The notes under the pieces are model-generated. The model saw only the letters and a program-made list of their open reading frames with translations, did not search any database and was not told the DNA's origin. The position numbers were made by a program, and so were the translations under genes. Positions 17,194-27,398 of a stretch of 64,000 bases of DNA are shown piece after piece. Within the stretch, counting starts at the first letter, position 1. Every line of letters starts with the position of its first letter. The DNA comes from Nitrosospira sp. Nsp2 (GTDB lineage: Bacteria; Pseudomonadota; Gammaproteobacteria; Burkholderiales; Nitrosomonadaceae): NCBI RefSeq assembly GCF_003050965.1, contig NZ_QAOU01000002.1:434001-498000 (forward strand). The letters run 5' to 3'.

Positions 17194-17314
17194 GACGCAT
17201 CCTGTTGCGAAGAGTTGGCGTGATTATCAGGCGAACAATCCTTAAGCAGTGCGGGAAACAAACGGTAAAAGACTTGCCATCTCCCTAATTCAGGCTTTCG
17301 AGTCGCTGGTGACA

Positions 17315-18829
17315 CTATGCGAACGTATCCACCAGTCTGCTTCTTCCCGGTTCGATCGCGATACGGCTGGTACCAGCCAATGCATCCGTCCGGGCGTCAT
17401 GGCCTCCGCCGCCGCGCCCTCCGCCGGGGCGGCCCTGCCGTTCAAATCCGCTATGCTGCCGCGCGCCTTCATGGCTGACAGTCGCGCTGTTTAAGGTGAT
17501 TCCGCTTTCCGCCATCATCTCCCTGAGTCTGGGGAGCGCCGCTTCCAGTGCCTGGCGAACATCGGCGTGCTGCGAGACAAACGTTGCGTTGGCTTCGTCC
17601 TTGTCAATAGACAAAACCACCTGCAAGGGGCCCAGGTCAGGTGGGTTGAGGTTCAATTCCGCCACCTGCTGCTGCTGGGAAACCATCCAGAGCACTTTCT
17701 GCCCCAACGCATTGTCCCAGCCGGCAGCGCCGAGTCGAGGCTCCAGGGATGCAATATCGCCCGGTAATCCGATCGCCGGAGCGGGTGCCGCGGATGCGGG
17801 GCCTGCCTCGGCAGGCAGGGATCCCACTGGAATCTCCACTGGGGTGAAGGACGGATTTGGGGGCAGCTGCGACAAATCCAGCGGTTTCCGCAGTGGTTCG
17901 GTTTGCAAAGCCATTGTGGACGACTGCACACCCGGTTCCAGTTGGCGGAAATCGGCCTGTCGCTCACCTGAATCCAGCCTGAATGGCTTGTCTCCCGCGA
18001 AGGCCGAGCGCCCAGCGAGCGCCCTTGATACTCCCGGCGCTTCAGCGGATTTTCCGGGGTTTTGCTGAATACCATCGACAGCGGCCATCGCAGGATCCTT
18101 CTTCCCCCCGTTCGCGGCAAACGGTCCTTTATCTGTCGCTACTGCCGCCGCTACGGCCGCCGCCACTGCGCCAGCGCCCGGCTCCGTATTTATAGCGGTA
18201 ATATCATTCGGCTGGCGCGGTGGGGGGGAAGCCGCTATTTCGATCTGTGGCGCGCCCCCCGGAAGAACAGATGGGTCATCGATCTGCTGGTCAGCACGTG
18301 AATGTGCTTCAATATGGGTGTGGGCATGCGCCGGATCTCCGGTTTTGAAAACCCCGCGAGCAACCGCTCCCTCGTTGCTTTGAGCTTCGGCGAGTCCTTT
18401 AATTGGAGTTTCGGCTGCGGCTGATGGCGACCGGGTATCCGGATGGAGCATGGCGGGTCGGTTAGCGCGACGGGGCAACGCGTCGGCTTGCGTACTGGCG
18501 GCACCAGCGCCCAACGGCATTTTTCCCCGGGCTTGAGTCTCTACATTGCCAATGGAAAAATCTTTCCCAATATCAGGTTCCCCCGCCGGGAGACCGTTGG
18601 CGTTGTCGGCTTCGCCAGCCTTATTGGCTTCGCTTGCAGCATCCGCCCGTTCGCCAGACGCTCCTGTCGCTTTTCCGGGCAAATTTTGTTGCGCGTCCAT
18701 TTCCTTTTCGAGCAGATTGCTGAAACCGGTCGTTCCGGACGCCTGTCCGCCGGATGCCTGATCCATGGCCAGAGAGCCATTTTTTGCTACGGCGGGAGCA
18801 GTTGGACCTAGTATTGTCGGATATAGCAT
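17315..18829 (-). CDS. fliK: Flagellar hook-length control protein FliK
   Basis: 504 residues. The first 350 are low-complexity (Ala/Gly/Pro/Gln-rich), as expected for the secreted ruler part. The C-terminal domain at about 370-450 (LNLNPPDLGPLQVVLSIDKD, ALEAALPRLREMMAESGI) is the hook-length control domain that switches FlhB specificity from hook to filament export. The tail is Gly/Arg-rich (GRPGGGRGGGG). 121 bases separate it from fliJ. A second, FliK-like protein is encoded at 25320-26435. Confidence 0.9.
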   Translation of the reverse strand: MLYPTILGPTAPAVAKNGSLAMDQASGGQASGTTGFSNLLEKEMDAQQNLPGKATGASGERADAASEANKAGEADNANGLPAGEPDIGKDFSIGNVETQARGKMPLGAGAASTQADALPRRANRPAMLHPDTRSPSAAAETPIKGLAEAQSNEGAVARGVFKTGDPAHAHTHIEAHSRADQQIDDPSVLPGGAPQIEIAASPPPRQPNDITAINTEPGAGAVAAAVAAAVATDKGPFAANGGKKDPAMAAVDGIQQNPGKSAEAPGVSRALAGRSAFAGDKPFRLDSGERQADFRQLEPGVQSSTMALQTEPLRKPLDLSQLPPNPSFTPVEIPVGSLPAEAGPASAAPAPAIGLPGDIASLEPRLGAAGWDNALGQKVLWMVSQQQQVAELNLNPPDLGPLQVVLSIDKDEANATFVSQHADVRQALEAALPRLREMMAESGITLNSATVSHEGARQHSGFERQGRPGGGRGGGGHDARTDALAGTSRIAIEPGRSRLVDTFA

Positions 18830-18950
18830 GATTTATCCTCGAACCCGTATATGCAACTCAGGTTTTAGTAAGTAAAAGGCAAAGGGCTTCATAAACGGGT
18901 CATCCTAAAGTGATGTCACGAGATATCTCCGGCGCTCATTCTATTGGGCC

Positions 18951-19397
18951 CTAGCTGCGGTCCTTGCGACCGACAGTATTGCCGTTGTGCTCGTCCGTTT
19001 CGCGCTGTTCATGTCTCGCGGCACGCACTGATTCCACGCGCGTCTGCCGACGCGCCAGCGTATCATATGAGTTGAGTACGCGTTTGGCCGACCGCCAGTC
19101 AGTCTCGCCTGCAGCCACACGTTTGTGCATCAGCGTCAGCGCTTCCCGTTGTTGAACGATTGCGTCATCCAGCTTGTTGAGGAATTCGTAATAGTTGCGC
19201 AAATCCGAACCTGCCAGGCCCTGCTGTGCCAGTGTCTGAAAACGCGCGCGGTACTCGTCCGAATACTGCATCAGCAGCGCCAGCTTTGCCCGCATGTCCA
19301 TGCCCGTAGCATTTAGCGCGCCCAGCCGCCGGGCCGCATCGTCGGTACGGGTCTGCGCCAGTTCGATCAACGTTTCCAGGGCGGAAGCTTTTTGCAT
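18951..19397 (-). CDS. fliJ: Flagellar export chaperone-escort protein FliJ
   Basis: 148 residues, almost entirely coiled coil (heptads through ARRLGALNATGMDMRAKLAL and QREALTLMHKRVAAGE). FliJ sits in the FliI hexamer like the gamma subunit of F-ATPase and escorts chaperones to the gate. It lies 13 bases after fliI. The charged end (HEQRETDEHNGN) is typical. Confidence 0.9.
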   Translation of the reverse strand: MQKASALETLIELAQTRTDDAARRLGALNATGMDMRAKLALLMQYSDEYRARFQTLAQQGLAGSDLRNYYEFLNKLDDAIVQQREALTLMHKRVAAGETDWRSAKRVLNSYDTLARRQTRVESVRAARHEQRETDEHNGNTVGRKDRS

Positions 19398-19410
19398 ATC
19401 CAGTCACGCC

Positions 19411-20823
19411 TCAATTGGCGCCGGGGGCGATCAATGCCCCCAGTCTGGCGGCACTCTCCGCATATCCTGCCCGTTCCAGCATGCTCTGCTGCAGGAACAA
19501 TTCAAGTTGGGGATACAGCGCAATCGCGCGATCGAGCAAAGGATCGCTCCCCGGGGAATATGCGCCCACACTGATAAGGTCGCGCGAGCGCTGATAACGC
19601 GAATAGAGCTGCTTGAAGCCGCGTACCTGCTCGAAATACTCCGGGGAGATAAGGCTCGTCATGGCTCGGCTAATCGAAGCTTCAATATCGATGGCAGGGT
19701 AATGGCCGCTTTCCGCCAGCTGGCGCGAAAGCACCACATGTCCATCCAGGATCGCGCGGGCCGCGTCCGCGATGGGATCCTGCTGATCATCCCCCTCAGT
19801 CAAAACCGTGTAGAAAGCAGTGATGGAACCGCTCCCGCTGAGGCCGTTCCCTGCCCGTTCGACCAGCTGAGGCAACCTGGCGAACACTGACGGTGGATAT
19901 CCTTTTGTGGCGGGGGGTTCGCCGATGGCCAACGCAATCTCGCGCTGCGCCATTGCGTAGCGCGTAAGGGAATCCATGATCAGCAGCACATTCTTGCCCT
20001 GATCCCGAAAATATTCCGCAATGGATGTCGCGTAGGAAGCGCCCTGCAGTCGTACCAGGGGCAGGGTATCGGCCGGCGCAGCAACTACCACCGAGCGAGC
20101 CAATCCTTCGGGTCCCAGGATTTGCTCGATGAAATCCTTAACCTCCCGACCCCGCTCGCCAATCAGGCCGACAACGATCACGTCCGCGCTGGTATAGCGC
20201 GCCATCATGCCCAGCAGGACGCTTTTCCCCACCCCGGACCCGGCAAACAGGCCCATGCGCTGACCTCTTCCAACGGTGAGCAGCGCATTGATGGCGCGCA
20301 CGCCTACATCCAGCACCTGACTGATCGGGGCGCGATCGAGCGGGTTGATGGGCTGGTTCGTAAGTGGGGCGTAATGCTCCGCCTTTAGCGCGCCAAGACC
20401 GTCAAGCGGGCGGCCCGCTCCGTCGACTACCCTGCCCAGTAGCCCGTCGCCCACGGGAAACCTTCTAACCTGGTCCGAAGCCCGGCGGCGTCGCTGACGG
20501 GAATCGCCAGGCACAGGGGACGCCCCGGCATGATCCCACGGGATGACCTTGGCTCCCGGTGACAGTCCCCGCACATCATTCGCCGGCATCAGATAAAGCC
20601 GGTCGCCATGAAACCCGACCACCTCTGCCTCTACATTTTTGCCATCGGGCATCAGAACCGTGCAGCCGTTACCCACCCCGAGGCGAAGTCCTGATGCTTC
20701 CATGATCAGTCCGGTTACCCGGGTAAGGCTGCCTGACAGCTGAAAGGGCGCGGTAGTCGCCGCCAAGTCGCCGCAGCCTCCGAGAAAGCTGCGCCACTGC
20801 TCGGCATGAGTCGGCGCTTGCAT
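19411..20823 (-). CDS. fliI: Flagellum-specific ATPase FliI
   Basis: 470 residues from the ATG at 20823, one base after the fliH stop. Earlier in-frame ATGs lie inside fliH. Walker A (AGSGVGKS) is at about residues 194-201 and Walker B near [12 protein letters not shown]. The protein is the hexameric ATPase of the flagellar type III export apparatus, related to F1-beta, and works with FliH and FliJ. The switch-like motif [20 protein letters not shown] is intact. Confidence 0.96.
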   Translation of the reverse strand: MQAPTHAEQWRSFLGGCGDLAATTAPFQLSGSLTRVTGLIMEASGLRLGVGNGCTVLMPDGKNVEAEVVGFHGDRLYLMPANDVRGLSPGAKVIPWDHAGASPVPGDSRQRRRRASDQVRRFPVGDGLLGRVVDGAGRPLDGLGALKAEHYAPLTNQPINPLDRAPISQVLDVGVRAINALLTVGRGQRMGLFAGSGVGKSVLLGMMARYTSADVIVVGLIGERGREVKDFIEQILGPEGLARSVVVAAPADTLPLVRLQGASYATSIAEYFRDQGKNVLLIMDSLTRYAMAQREIALAIGEPPATKGYPPSVFARLPQLVERAGNGLSGSGSITAFYTVLTEGDDQQDPIADAARAILDGHVVLSRQLAESGHYPAIDIEASISRAMTSLISPEYFEQVRGFKQLYSRYQRSRDLISVGAYSPGSDPLLDRAIALYPQLELFLQQSMLERAGYAESAARLGALIAPGAN

Positions 20824-20824
20824 C

Positions 20825-21538
20825 TTATCGTTCCAGCCAGTCATCATGCTGACCCAATGCCCGGGCAATGAGATTCCAGCGTGTGGCCATCACGGCGTCG
20901 ATATGACCGTTGCCGATCTTGACCCGGCACCCGCCCCGCTCCAACTGGGGATCGACCGAAATCCCGCAATCGTTCAGCTCGTGGCCCATATGCTCCCGCA
21001 CCAGCACAGCATCTTCAGGATGCAGCAGGAGTTGCGCCGGCTGACTGAACGCGGGCTCTTGCCGCAGGCATTCGCGCACAATCGAGCAGACCAGCTCGGG
21101 CTTGATCCGTAGCGCCTCGCGCACCATCTGCTTGGCAAGAGTGAGGGCAAGCGTAAGCAGATCGTGGCCGATCGCCTGATCGGCATCAGCCAGAGCCTGA
21201 TCGAAGCTGCGGAGCAGGGCTTGCAATTTCATGGCCTCGGCTTCGGCGTGCTCCCTGCCCGCCTTCAAGCCCGTCTCCCGGCCCGCCTCATATCCCGCCG
21301 CATATCCTTCGTCCTGCGCCTGCAAATGCATTCGTTCGATTTCGTCAACTGTAGGCAGGGACATGGTGACGTGAGCCGGGACGTGCTCATCCTCGCCTTG
21401 CCCGCCCGGACGGTCGTCGGGCGTAGGTGCAGATGGGGACACGGGCGCGGGTAACGGCTGCTCAAAGGCATCCATCTCCCAGTGGCGATAAGTGGAGAAC
21501 TGCCCTTTCGGGATAATGCGGCTGGCCTTCGATCTCAT
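20825..21538 (-). CDS. fliH: Flagellar export ATPase regulator FliH
   Basis: 237 residues. The opening ([21 protein letters not shown]) is the typical FliH N-terminus with conserved aromatic residues that dock on FliN and FlhA. A Gly-rich helix follows ([20 protein letters not shown], with GxxxG repeats), then the globular C-terminal domain ([35 protein letters not shown]). FliH dimers tether FliI to the C-ring. It is placed between fliG and fliI. Confidence 0.93.
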   Translation of the reverse strand: MRSKASRIIPKGQFSTYRHWEMDAFEQPLPAPVSPSAPTPDDRPGGQGEDEHVPAHVTMSLPTVDEIERMHLQAQDEGYAAGYEAGRETGLKAGREHAEAEAMKLQALLRSFDQALADADQAIGHDLLTLALTLAKQMVREALRIKPELVCSIVRECLRQEPAFSQPAQLLLHPEDAVLVREHMGHELNDCGISVDPQLERGGCRVKIGNGHIDAVMATRWNLIARALGQHDDWLER

Positions 21539-21584
21539 TCGGGCAATCCCTTGAGAGGTTTCCTTATCGGAGCGCGAATATTAC

Positions 21585-22583
21585 TCACACATAACTTTCT
21601 TCGTTCTTGCCGCCAAAAACGAGCTGGCCGTCGTCCGCAAGCCGTCTGACGACCTGCAGGATCTGCTTCTGCTGGGCCTCGACCTCACTCACCCTGACCG
21701 GCCCCATGGCTTCCAGATCCTCACGCATCATGTCAGACGCCCGTTTCGACATATTCTTGAATATTTTTTCGCGCAATTCCCACGCCGCGCCCTTCAGCGC
21801 TATGACCAGCGCGTCGGATTGAATCTCGCGCAGCAGCAACTGGATGCCGCGATCGTCGATGTCCATCAGGTTTTCAAACACGATCATCTGGTCCATTATT
21901 TTCTGTGCCAGCTCCGCGTCGAATTCGCGCAAATTATCCAGAACAGCGGTCTCAGCCGCGCTGCCCATGAAATTGATGATCTCCGCGGCTGTCCGGATGC
22001 CCCCTACGGAGCTTTTGTTGATATTTTCGCTGCCGGACAGCAGGTCGGTCAGCACGGTATTGAGCTCGCGCAGCGCCGATGGTTGAATTCCTTCCAGCGT
22101 GGCGATGCGCAGCAGCACATCGTTACGCAACTGCTCGGCAAGCAAGCCCAGAATATCGCTCGCCTGCGCACGGTCGAGATGCACCAGGATGGTCGCGATT
22201 ATCTGCGGGTGCTCTCCCTTGATGAGCTCCGCCACGGATTGGGAATCCACCCATTTGAGTCCCTCGATGCCGCTCGTATCCTGGCCTTCAAGAATACGGC
22301 TGATGTTGTCGGTGGACTTGTCTTCGCCCAACGCTCTTTCAAGTACCGTGCGCGCATAACTTTCCGGATCCAGGTCCAGAAAAAGCGGCTCCGCTACCAC
22401 GCGGCTGCAAAAATCGCTGAGTACGGCATCGATCTGCCCCACGTTGAGGTTTTTGACTTTGGCCATCGCGGCGCCAAGTTTCTGCACTTCCAGTTGACTC
22501 AGGTGCTTCAATACTTGCACCGCCTGTTCCTCGCCTATCGACAAAAGCAAAACCGCGCTTTTATGAATGCCTTCCTCATTCAC
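21585..22583 (-). CDS. fliG: Flagellar motor switch protein FliG
   Basis: 332 residues, normal for the family. The N-terminal part (SAVLLLSIGEEQAVQVLKHL) binds FliF, and the middle domain includes EHPQIIATILVHLDRAQASDI. The C-terminal torque helix carries the charged residues that interact with MotA (RGIQLLLREIQSDALVIALKG, then MSKRASDMMREDLEAMGPVR). The start lies 8 bases inside the fliF end, implying coupled translation of ring and rotor. Confidence 0.96.
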   Translation of the reverse strand: MNEEGIHKSAVLLLSIGEEQAVQVLKHLSQLEVQKLGAAMAKVKNLNVGQIDAVLSDFCSRVVAEPLFLDLDPESYARTVLERALGEDKSTDNISRILEGQDTSGIEGLKWVDSQSVAELIKGEHPQIIATILVHLDRAQASDILGLLAEQLRNDVLLRIATLEGIQPSALRELNTVLTDLLSGSENINKSSVGGIRTAAEIINFMGSAAETAVLDNLREFDAELAQKIMDQMIVFENLMDIDDRGIQLLLREIQSDALVIALKGAAWELREKIFKNMSKRASDMMREDLEAMGPVRVSEVEAQQKQILQVVRRLADDGQLVFGGKNEESYV

Positions 22584-24282
22584 GGCCGGCCACCCATTGC
22601 TTCACGACACTCGCCACCAGTTTGGGATCATCCTTCGCGAGTTGCCGGGCCACGGCCAGGTTTTGCTCATGCTTGGAAATTTGCGGATTCGGTTTCATAG
22701 TCATCATCGGCGGCTCATCCTGATCGTCGGCAGACTCAGCAAGCAGCGGCGGGGGCGGCTGGTTCATGCGCTTCAGGGACGGGCGCAACACGCCCAGCAC
22801 CAGATACAAAACCAGGCCGCCAATAAGCAGCGACTTCCCGAGCTGCTGGGCAAGCTCAATCATTTCCGGCTGTTTCCATAACGGCAACTCCGGCACGGCT
22901 TCCGGGCCGGTAACCGTGAATGGGCTGTTGACGACATTCAAGGTATCGCCACGCTCCCGGTTGTACCCCATGGCCTCTTTCACCAAGTCAGTGATCTGGG
23001 TCTTTTCCGCCTCGGTCAGCGGCTGGCTGCCGCCTCCCTCGGTCTGGTCCGTAACCTTGCGGTAGTTGACCACCACCGCTACCGACAGCCTTTTTATTCC
23101 ACCCACGGGCTTGCGTATATGCTGGATGGTCTTGTCCACTTCATAATTCGTGGTCGCATCCTTGCGGTTGCTGGTGGATGGCGTCGGAGGGGGAGGCGGC
23201 GCTTCCACCAGAGGCTGGGCCGTGTTCGGACCAGGGGGCGCGTTCGGATTGGGAGGCGGAACCGTGCGGGGCGGCTGGGTAGTGATCGGCGCGGTTGCGG
23301 GCTCCGGCGGCTGATTTGAAACGGCTCCCGGCACCCCGCCCTCAGTCTGGCCCACACTGCTGGATTCGGACGTTTGCTGGCTGCGCACGGCTGAATCATT
23401 GGGGTTCTGGTTCGGCTTGTAGATCTCGTCCGTTTGCTCTGATTGCGAGAAGTCGACATCCGCGGCAACCTGGGCGCGTACATTCTCCTGCCCCACGATC
23501 GGAATCAGAATCGTCTCGATACGTTTGATATAACTCTGCTCCAGGGCCTGCACGTACTTCAGCTGGCTCGGGTCAAGGCCCGTATTCGCGCTTGAGTCAT
23601 CAATCTTGCTTAACAGCTCGCCGTGCTGATCCACTACCGTGACATTTTTCAGGGGGAGATTGGGAACACTGCTTGATATCAGATGAATGACCGAATTCAC
23701 CTGCTGCGGCTCGAGCGCGCGTCCCGGATAGAGGTTCACCAGCACGGATGCGCTTGGACGCTGCTGTTCGCGTACAAACACAGACTGCTTGGGAATGGCC
23801 AGATGAACCCGAGCGCTGCTGACAGCGGCCAGCGCCTGAATCGACCGGGCAAGTTCTCCTTCGAGCGCCCTCTGAAAATTAACCTGTTCAAGGAATTGGC
23901 TGGTCCCGAACTTCTGGGTCTCCATCAGCTCGAAACCCACCAGTCCTCCCTTGGGCAGGCCTTGCGATGCGAGCTTGAGACGAATATCGTGTACCTCATT
24001 GGCCGGCACCAGGATCGCACCGCCGCCGTCGGCGAATTTGTAAGGAACGTTCATTTGCTGGAGGGATGCGATGATTGCCCCTCCGTCGCGATCGGATATG
24101 TTACTGAACAGAACCTTGTACTCAGGCGCCTGCGTCCACAGCCAGCCACCCGCCAGCAGCGCCACGATCGCGGAAACCGCCAGCATCAGCCCCATCTTCT
24201 GCTGGCTGGACATCCGGGCCAGGAAACTCTGAACCTGACCCTGGACACTACTTGCGGTGACCGCTTCCGCGACTACCGCCAT
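22576..24282 (-). CDS. fliF: Flagellar MS-ring protein FliF
   Basis: 568 residues. The first membrane helix is at about residues 30-50 (MGLMLAVSAIVALLAGGWLW) and the second at about 465-485 (LLIGGLVLYLVLGVL). Between them lie the ring-building motifs (FQRALEGELARSIQALAAVSSARVHLAIP) and a Pro-rich periplasmic loop (PPPNPNAPPGPN). The C-terminus (VASVVKQWVAGRE) binds FliG. It is the first gene of the minus-strand fli series and is divergent from fliE. The 217-base gap must carry both promoters. Confidence 0.96.
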   Translation of the reverse strand: MAVVAEAVTASSVQGQVQSFLARMSSQQKMGLMLAVSAIVALLAGGWLWTQAPEYKVLFSNISDRDGGAIIASLQQMNVPYKFADGGGAILVPANEVHDIRLKLASQGLPKGGLVGFELMETQKFGTSQFLEQVNFQRALEGELARSIQALAAVSSARVHLAIPKQSVFVREQQRPSASVLVNLYPGRALEPQQVNSVIHLISSSVPNLPLKNVTVVDQHGELLSKIDDSSANTGLDPSQLKYVQALEQSYIKRIETILIPIVGQENVRAQVAADVDFSQSEQTDEIYKPNQNPNDSAVRSQQTSESSSVGQTEGGVPGAVSNQPPEPATAPITTQPPRTVPPPNPNAPPGPNTAQPLVEAPPPPPTPSTSNRKDATTNYEVDKTIQHIRKPVGGIKRLSVAVVVNYRKVTDQTEGGGSQPLTEAEKTQITDLVKEAMGYNRERGDTLNVVNSPFTVTGPEAVPELPLWKQPEMIELAQQLGKSLLIGGLVLYLVLGVLRPSLKRMNQPPPPLLAESADDQDEPPMMTMKPNPQISKHEQNLAVARQLAKDDPKLVASVVKQWVAGRE

Positions 24283-24499
24283 GAGGTGCCCGCCGTGGCT
24301 TCATTTTGGATCTCGACGTGGTGGCAGTTGTGTGTCATATAAGGTTGGCTCGGCATCCTGGCTGATACGCGGCATTATCGTCCCGCGCCATCAGTTCAAT
24401 GCCGCGAAAAGAAACGGGTTTTTTACCCTTTTCCGCAATCAGCTCACCGCTGCTCGATGTTATCTTGCATGCCTCCCAAAAAATAATAGATAAGAGCGC

Positions 24500-24838
24500 A
24501 TGGAAATATCGAAAATCGATTCGATGCTTGCCCAGTTGAGAACAGGCGCGGCCCTCGCCGCGGGCAAAGCGCCAGGCACCTCGACAGGCCTGCAGGAAAA
24601 TCAGGGTGAAGCTGGGGTCGATTTCAGCGCAGTCCTCAAACGGTCGCTGGATCAGGTGAATAATGCGCAGCAGCATGCCGCCAGGCTTGGACGCGAATTT
24701 GAGCTGGGCGCGCCGGAGGCCAACCTGACCGATGCGATGATTTCACTGCAAAAGGCCTCGATATCTTTTCAATATACTGTGCAGGTGCGTAATAAACTGG
24801 TCACGGCGTATCAGGACATCATGAATATGCCGGTCTGA
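24500..24838 (+). CDS. fliE: Flagellar hook-basal body protein FliE
   Basis: 112 residues with the FliE pattern VDFSAVLKRSLDQVNNAQQ, then EANLTDAMISLQKASISFQY and NKLVTAYQDIMNMPV at the end. FliE links the MS-ring to the rod and is among the first substrates exported. It is monocistronic and divergent from fliF. The downstream 180 bases hold nothing I can identify. Confidence 0.95.
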   Translation: MEISKIDSMLAQLRTGAALAAGKAPGTSTGLQENQGEAGVDFSAVLKRSLDQVNNAQQHAARLGREFELGAPEANLTDAMISLQKASISFQYTVQVRNKLVTAYQDIMNMPV

Positions 24839-25018
24839 CCGGCAACTGGCATCATCCCTCTTCCTCTTGGTATAGGTATGGACCACGCCGACCTCGCGTC
24901 CTGCTGAAGCGAAAACCTCTTTTCCTTATACATCCCGGCAGAATGCCAGTGGCGAAATCTCCGTAAACATTGAGGTCACTCAGGTAGCGGGAAGATGGGC
25001 GGAACGGGCAAACCCCGA

Positions 25019-25342
25019 TTAGAGCCGCGGATAGAATGGAATGCCGGCCCGCTGATCGTGTGGGGAAAGCAGCGTATCCCCGCTGGTTTCCATTTTATAC
25101 AACCATGCGAGCAATTCCGCGATCGCCTGGTAGAGTTGCGGCGGAATATGCTGATCGAGATCCACTTGCATCAACAGGGATACGAGTTCCGGCGATTGGT
25201 GCACGTAAACGCCATGGCTTCGCGCCTCGCTGATGATGGTTTCCGCAATCAGCCCGCGTCCCTTGGCGACCACTTGCGGGGCGGACTCGCCGGTGCGGTA
25301 GGCCAGCGCGACGGCAATTTCAGGCGGATGGTGTTTTGTCAT
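25019..25342 (-). CDS. FlhB cytoplasmic-domain homologue (FlhX type)
   Basis: 107 residues, homologous to the C-terminal cytoplasmic domain of FlhB (AVALAYRTGESAPQVVAKGRG, then VYVHQSPELVSLLMQVDLDQHIPPQLYQAIAELLAWLY). It lacks the membrane part and the NPTH autocleavage site. Stand-alone copies (FlhX/YlqH-like) occur next to fliK-like genes and can partly replace cleaved FlhB-C. Its start lies 23 bases inside the upstream FliK-like gene. A role in export specificity is inferred from homology. Confidence 0.88.
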   Translation of the reverse strand: MTKHHPPEIAVALAYRTGESAPQVVAKGRGLIAETIISEARSHGVYVHQSPELVSLLMQVDLDQHIPPQLYQAIAELLAWLYKMETSGDTLLSPHDQRAGIPFYPRL

Positions 25343-26435
25343 CCACGTCGACTCCCATGCTTACGAGTCTGAGGCCGGCGGATTCCAGCCCGTGCATCAG
25401 CGGCACGGCCCCAGTTCGCATGATTGATGCAGTTCCCGGCTCTTTCACGGTAAGCTGCACGTCTACTCCGCCTGAATCCAGTCGCAAGCTGGCTGTGATG
25501 GGTCCCAGGTTCGGCAGGGACAGGTTCAGCCGGGTTTTCCAGACAGGACCGGAACCCGGATCGCGTTCGCCCGATTCTCCCGGCTTTTCCTCGACTGCCT
25601 CCCACGCGAGGCGCTGGCCTGGCCATAACTCCCCTTGCCAGCCGATATGATGGGTCTCGAAAACTTCCAGCTGCTGGCGTACCAAAGCCACGGCCTCCGG
25701 GTGAACACCCGGTAGACGCACGGAATCCTTCTGGCTGGCGGAAGGATCGCGCGCTTCCACCGATAACGGCGACCCATTGCTGGCGAAGGGCAGCTCAGGC
25801 AGAGGGGCAAGCCGTGCCTGAGGCTCAAGCATCAATTCCGCCAGCGGCCTTTTCCCCGTGATCCATTGCGCCTGGTGTGATTCGTAGAAGAGGCCGCTGC
25901 GTGCCATAGCGCGCGCCAGCCCTTGCGCCAGTTGCAATAGCTGGGCCGCATCGCCAGGTGGAGCTGCCAGCAGCGGAACGGTGCTCGACAAAGCGGTTGA
26001 ACTGCCTGGAAGCGGCGGGTGTTGCATCAGATCGTGGATGAAGCGGCCGGTCCCGCTTAACGACGCTGAATTACCCGCGGGTTGCGGAACGTCGGGCGCC
26101 AGCATGAAAGCCGGCCGCGGCTCGCGAGAAACAAAGATCAGGTTGATCATGTCGCCGGGGCGAAAACCGGCGGGAAGTTTCACCTGCACCTCGTGCCCAT
26201 CCCTTCCAGCAAAAGCGCCCAGCATCACCACAAATTCGCCATTGGGCAGAAGGTTCTGTACCGTTGCCCGCAACCGATGACCCGGCGTCAGTTCTGCAAA
26301 AAAAGCCTCGCCGGCATCCCGGTGGACCAACGCCTTGCCAGGCTGGATTGCAGTAATCGCGTTTAGCGCGGTCGGCGCAGATGTATCCAATTCTCTGGAT
26401 CTCTTGTCTTTTATGTGCTGCCTGGCCTCGGTCAA
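25320..26435 (-). CDS. FliK-like flagellar hook-length control-type protein
   Basis: 371 residues. The N-terminal half has a beta-rich region (LRATVQNLLPNGEFVVMLGAF, then VQVKLPAGFRPGDMINLIFV). The C-terminal third (LNLSLPNLGPITASLRLDSGGVDVQL) has the strand pattern of the FliK C-terminal domain. Such genes usually neighbour flhX, as here, and are annotated as FliK-like. Whether it measures hook length in addition to FliK (17315-18829) is unknown. The gene overlaps flhX by 23 bases. Confidence 0.75.
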   Translation of the reverse strand: MTEARQHIKDKRSRELDTSAPTALNAITAIQPGKALVHRDAGEAFFAELTPGHRLRATVQNLLPNGEFVVMLGAFAGRDGHEVQVKLPAGFRPGDMINLIFVSREPRPAFMLAPDVPQPAGNSASLSGTGRFIHDLMQHPPLPGSSTALSSTVPLLAAPPGDAAQLLQLAQGLARAMARSGLFYESHQAQWITGKRPLAELMLEPQARLAPLPELPFASNGSPLSVEARDPSASQKDSVRLPGVHPEAVALVRQQLEVFETHHIGWQGELWPGQRLAWEAVEEKPGESGERDPGSGPVWKTRLNLSLPNLGPITASLRLDSGGVDVQLTVKEPGTASIMRTGAVPLMHGLESAGLRLVSMGVDVDDKTPSA

Positions 26436-26577
26436 CGTGGGCCTGAGGCAGGCGGATTTCTCGAAGGGGAGACTTCCTGCCGGCGGTTATCGATCTAATG
26501 AAAGATGATCGGTCGCGCCTCTTCCCCATCCCGGGGAGTGCCGCGATTCGTTACATCCCTGCTGCAAAGCGAGGGAG

Positions 26578-26922
26578 CTAGACGCTACCCAACGTGCCGG
26601 GATCATACGCCTGGCGCAAACGGCGGGTCATTCCGGCGCTGCCGAGGAACGTTTGCACTTTTTTCATCCAGGGCTCCGTATGTCTCCGTATCTCGGCATC
26701 GTCAGCCAGTATCTTCTGAATCAACTCGACCTTCTGACGTTGCATTTCGGGCGAAAGTTGAATGGGTGGCGCCGCTTTCAACGTTGCCACCACGGCGGCG
26801 CAGCGGCGTTCGAGCGCGGCCAGTCTGTCCCATTCACCGGCCCGTGCGGCTTCAGTCATCTCTCCGGTAAAGGTCGAAATAGATTGGAACGCGGCAATGG
26901 CTTGCAGGCTGGTCATGATCAT
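26578..26922 (-). CDS. fliT: Flagellar protein FliT (FliD chaperone)
   Basis: 114 residues, all helical. The pattern TEAARAGEWDRLAALERRCAA and the later ILADDAEIRRHTEPWMKKVQ is that of FliT. FliT escorts the filament cap FliD and in enterics binds FlhD4C2 to damp class II transcription. The start overlaps the fliS stop by 4 bases (ATGA). Conservation is low in this family, so position after fliS-fliD carries part of the evidence. Confidence 0.82.
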   Translation of the reverse strand: MIMTSLQAIAAFQSISTFTGEMTEAARAGEWDRLAALERRCAAVVATLKAAPPIQLSPEMQRQKVELIQKILADDAEIRRHTEPWMKKVQTFLGSAGMTRRLRQAYDPGTLGSV

Positions 26923-27383
26923 GCCCTTGCACCTTTCGAGCCCGCGGGCTCGGGAACCGGACCTGCGGCGACCGATGCCTGCTCACCCCCATTGGATGTG
27001 CCGATGGCTGCCCATGCATCGTTCAATTCGGCTAGCAGACGGGCGACTTCCTCCACGTATTCTGGCTTGTTATGGAGATTGGCAAGCAGCAGGCGGCGAC
27101 TCATGTAGTCATAGAGCGCATTTAAATGCTGCGCCAGCTCGCCTCCGGCCTCGATATCCAGGCTCGCCTGTAAACCCGACGTGATTATGGATATGGCCTT
27201 GGAAATGGACTCTCCCTTGGCAACGGTTTCTCCGCTTCTCATATGGACAAGAGCGGAAGACAGCGCGATGCGGGCCCCCTCGAACAGCATGAGGATAAGC
27301 CTGTGGGGGGAAGCGGCGATTACACCGGTCTCAAGACCAACGCGAGCATAAGCGTTGATGCCCTGACGGGATGCTGTATACAT
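26919..27383 (-). CDS. fliS: Flagellin chaperone FliS
   Basis: 154 residues. The opening (YTASRQGINAYARVGLETGV, ASPHRLILMLFEGARIAL) is canonical for FliS, followed by the four-helix bundle (LYDYMSRRLLLANLHNKPEYVEE). It binds the C-terminus of flagellin and prevents early polymerisation in the cytoplasm. The last 25 residues are an Ala/Pro-rich tail. 15 bases separate it from fliD. Confidence 0.95.
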   Translation of the reverse strand: MYTASRQGINAYARVGLETGVIAASPHRLILMLFEGARIALSSALVHMRSGETVAKGESISKAISIITSGLQASLDIEAGGELAQHLNALYDYMSRRLLLANLHNKPEYVEEVARLLAELNDAWAAIGTSNGGEQASVAAGPVPEPAGSKGARA

Positions 27384-27398
27384 ACGGTGACTCCTTGA

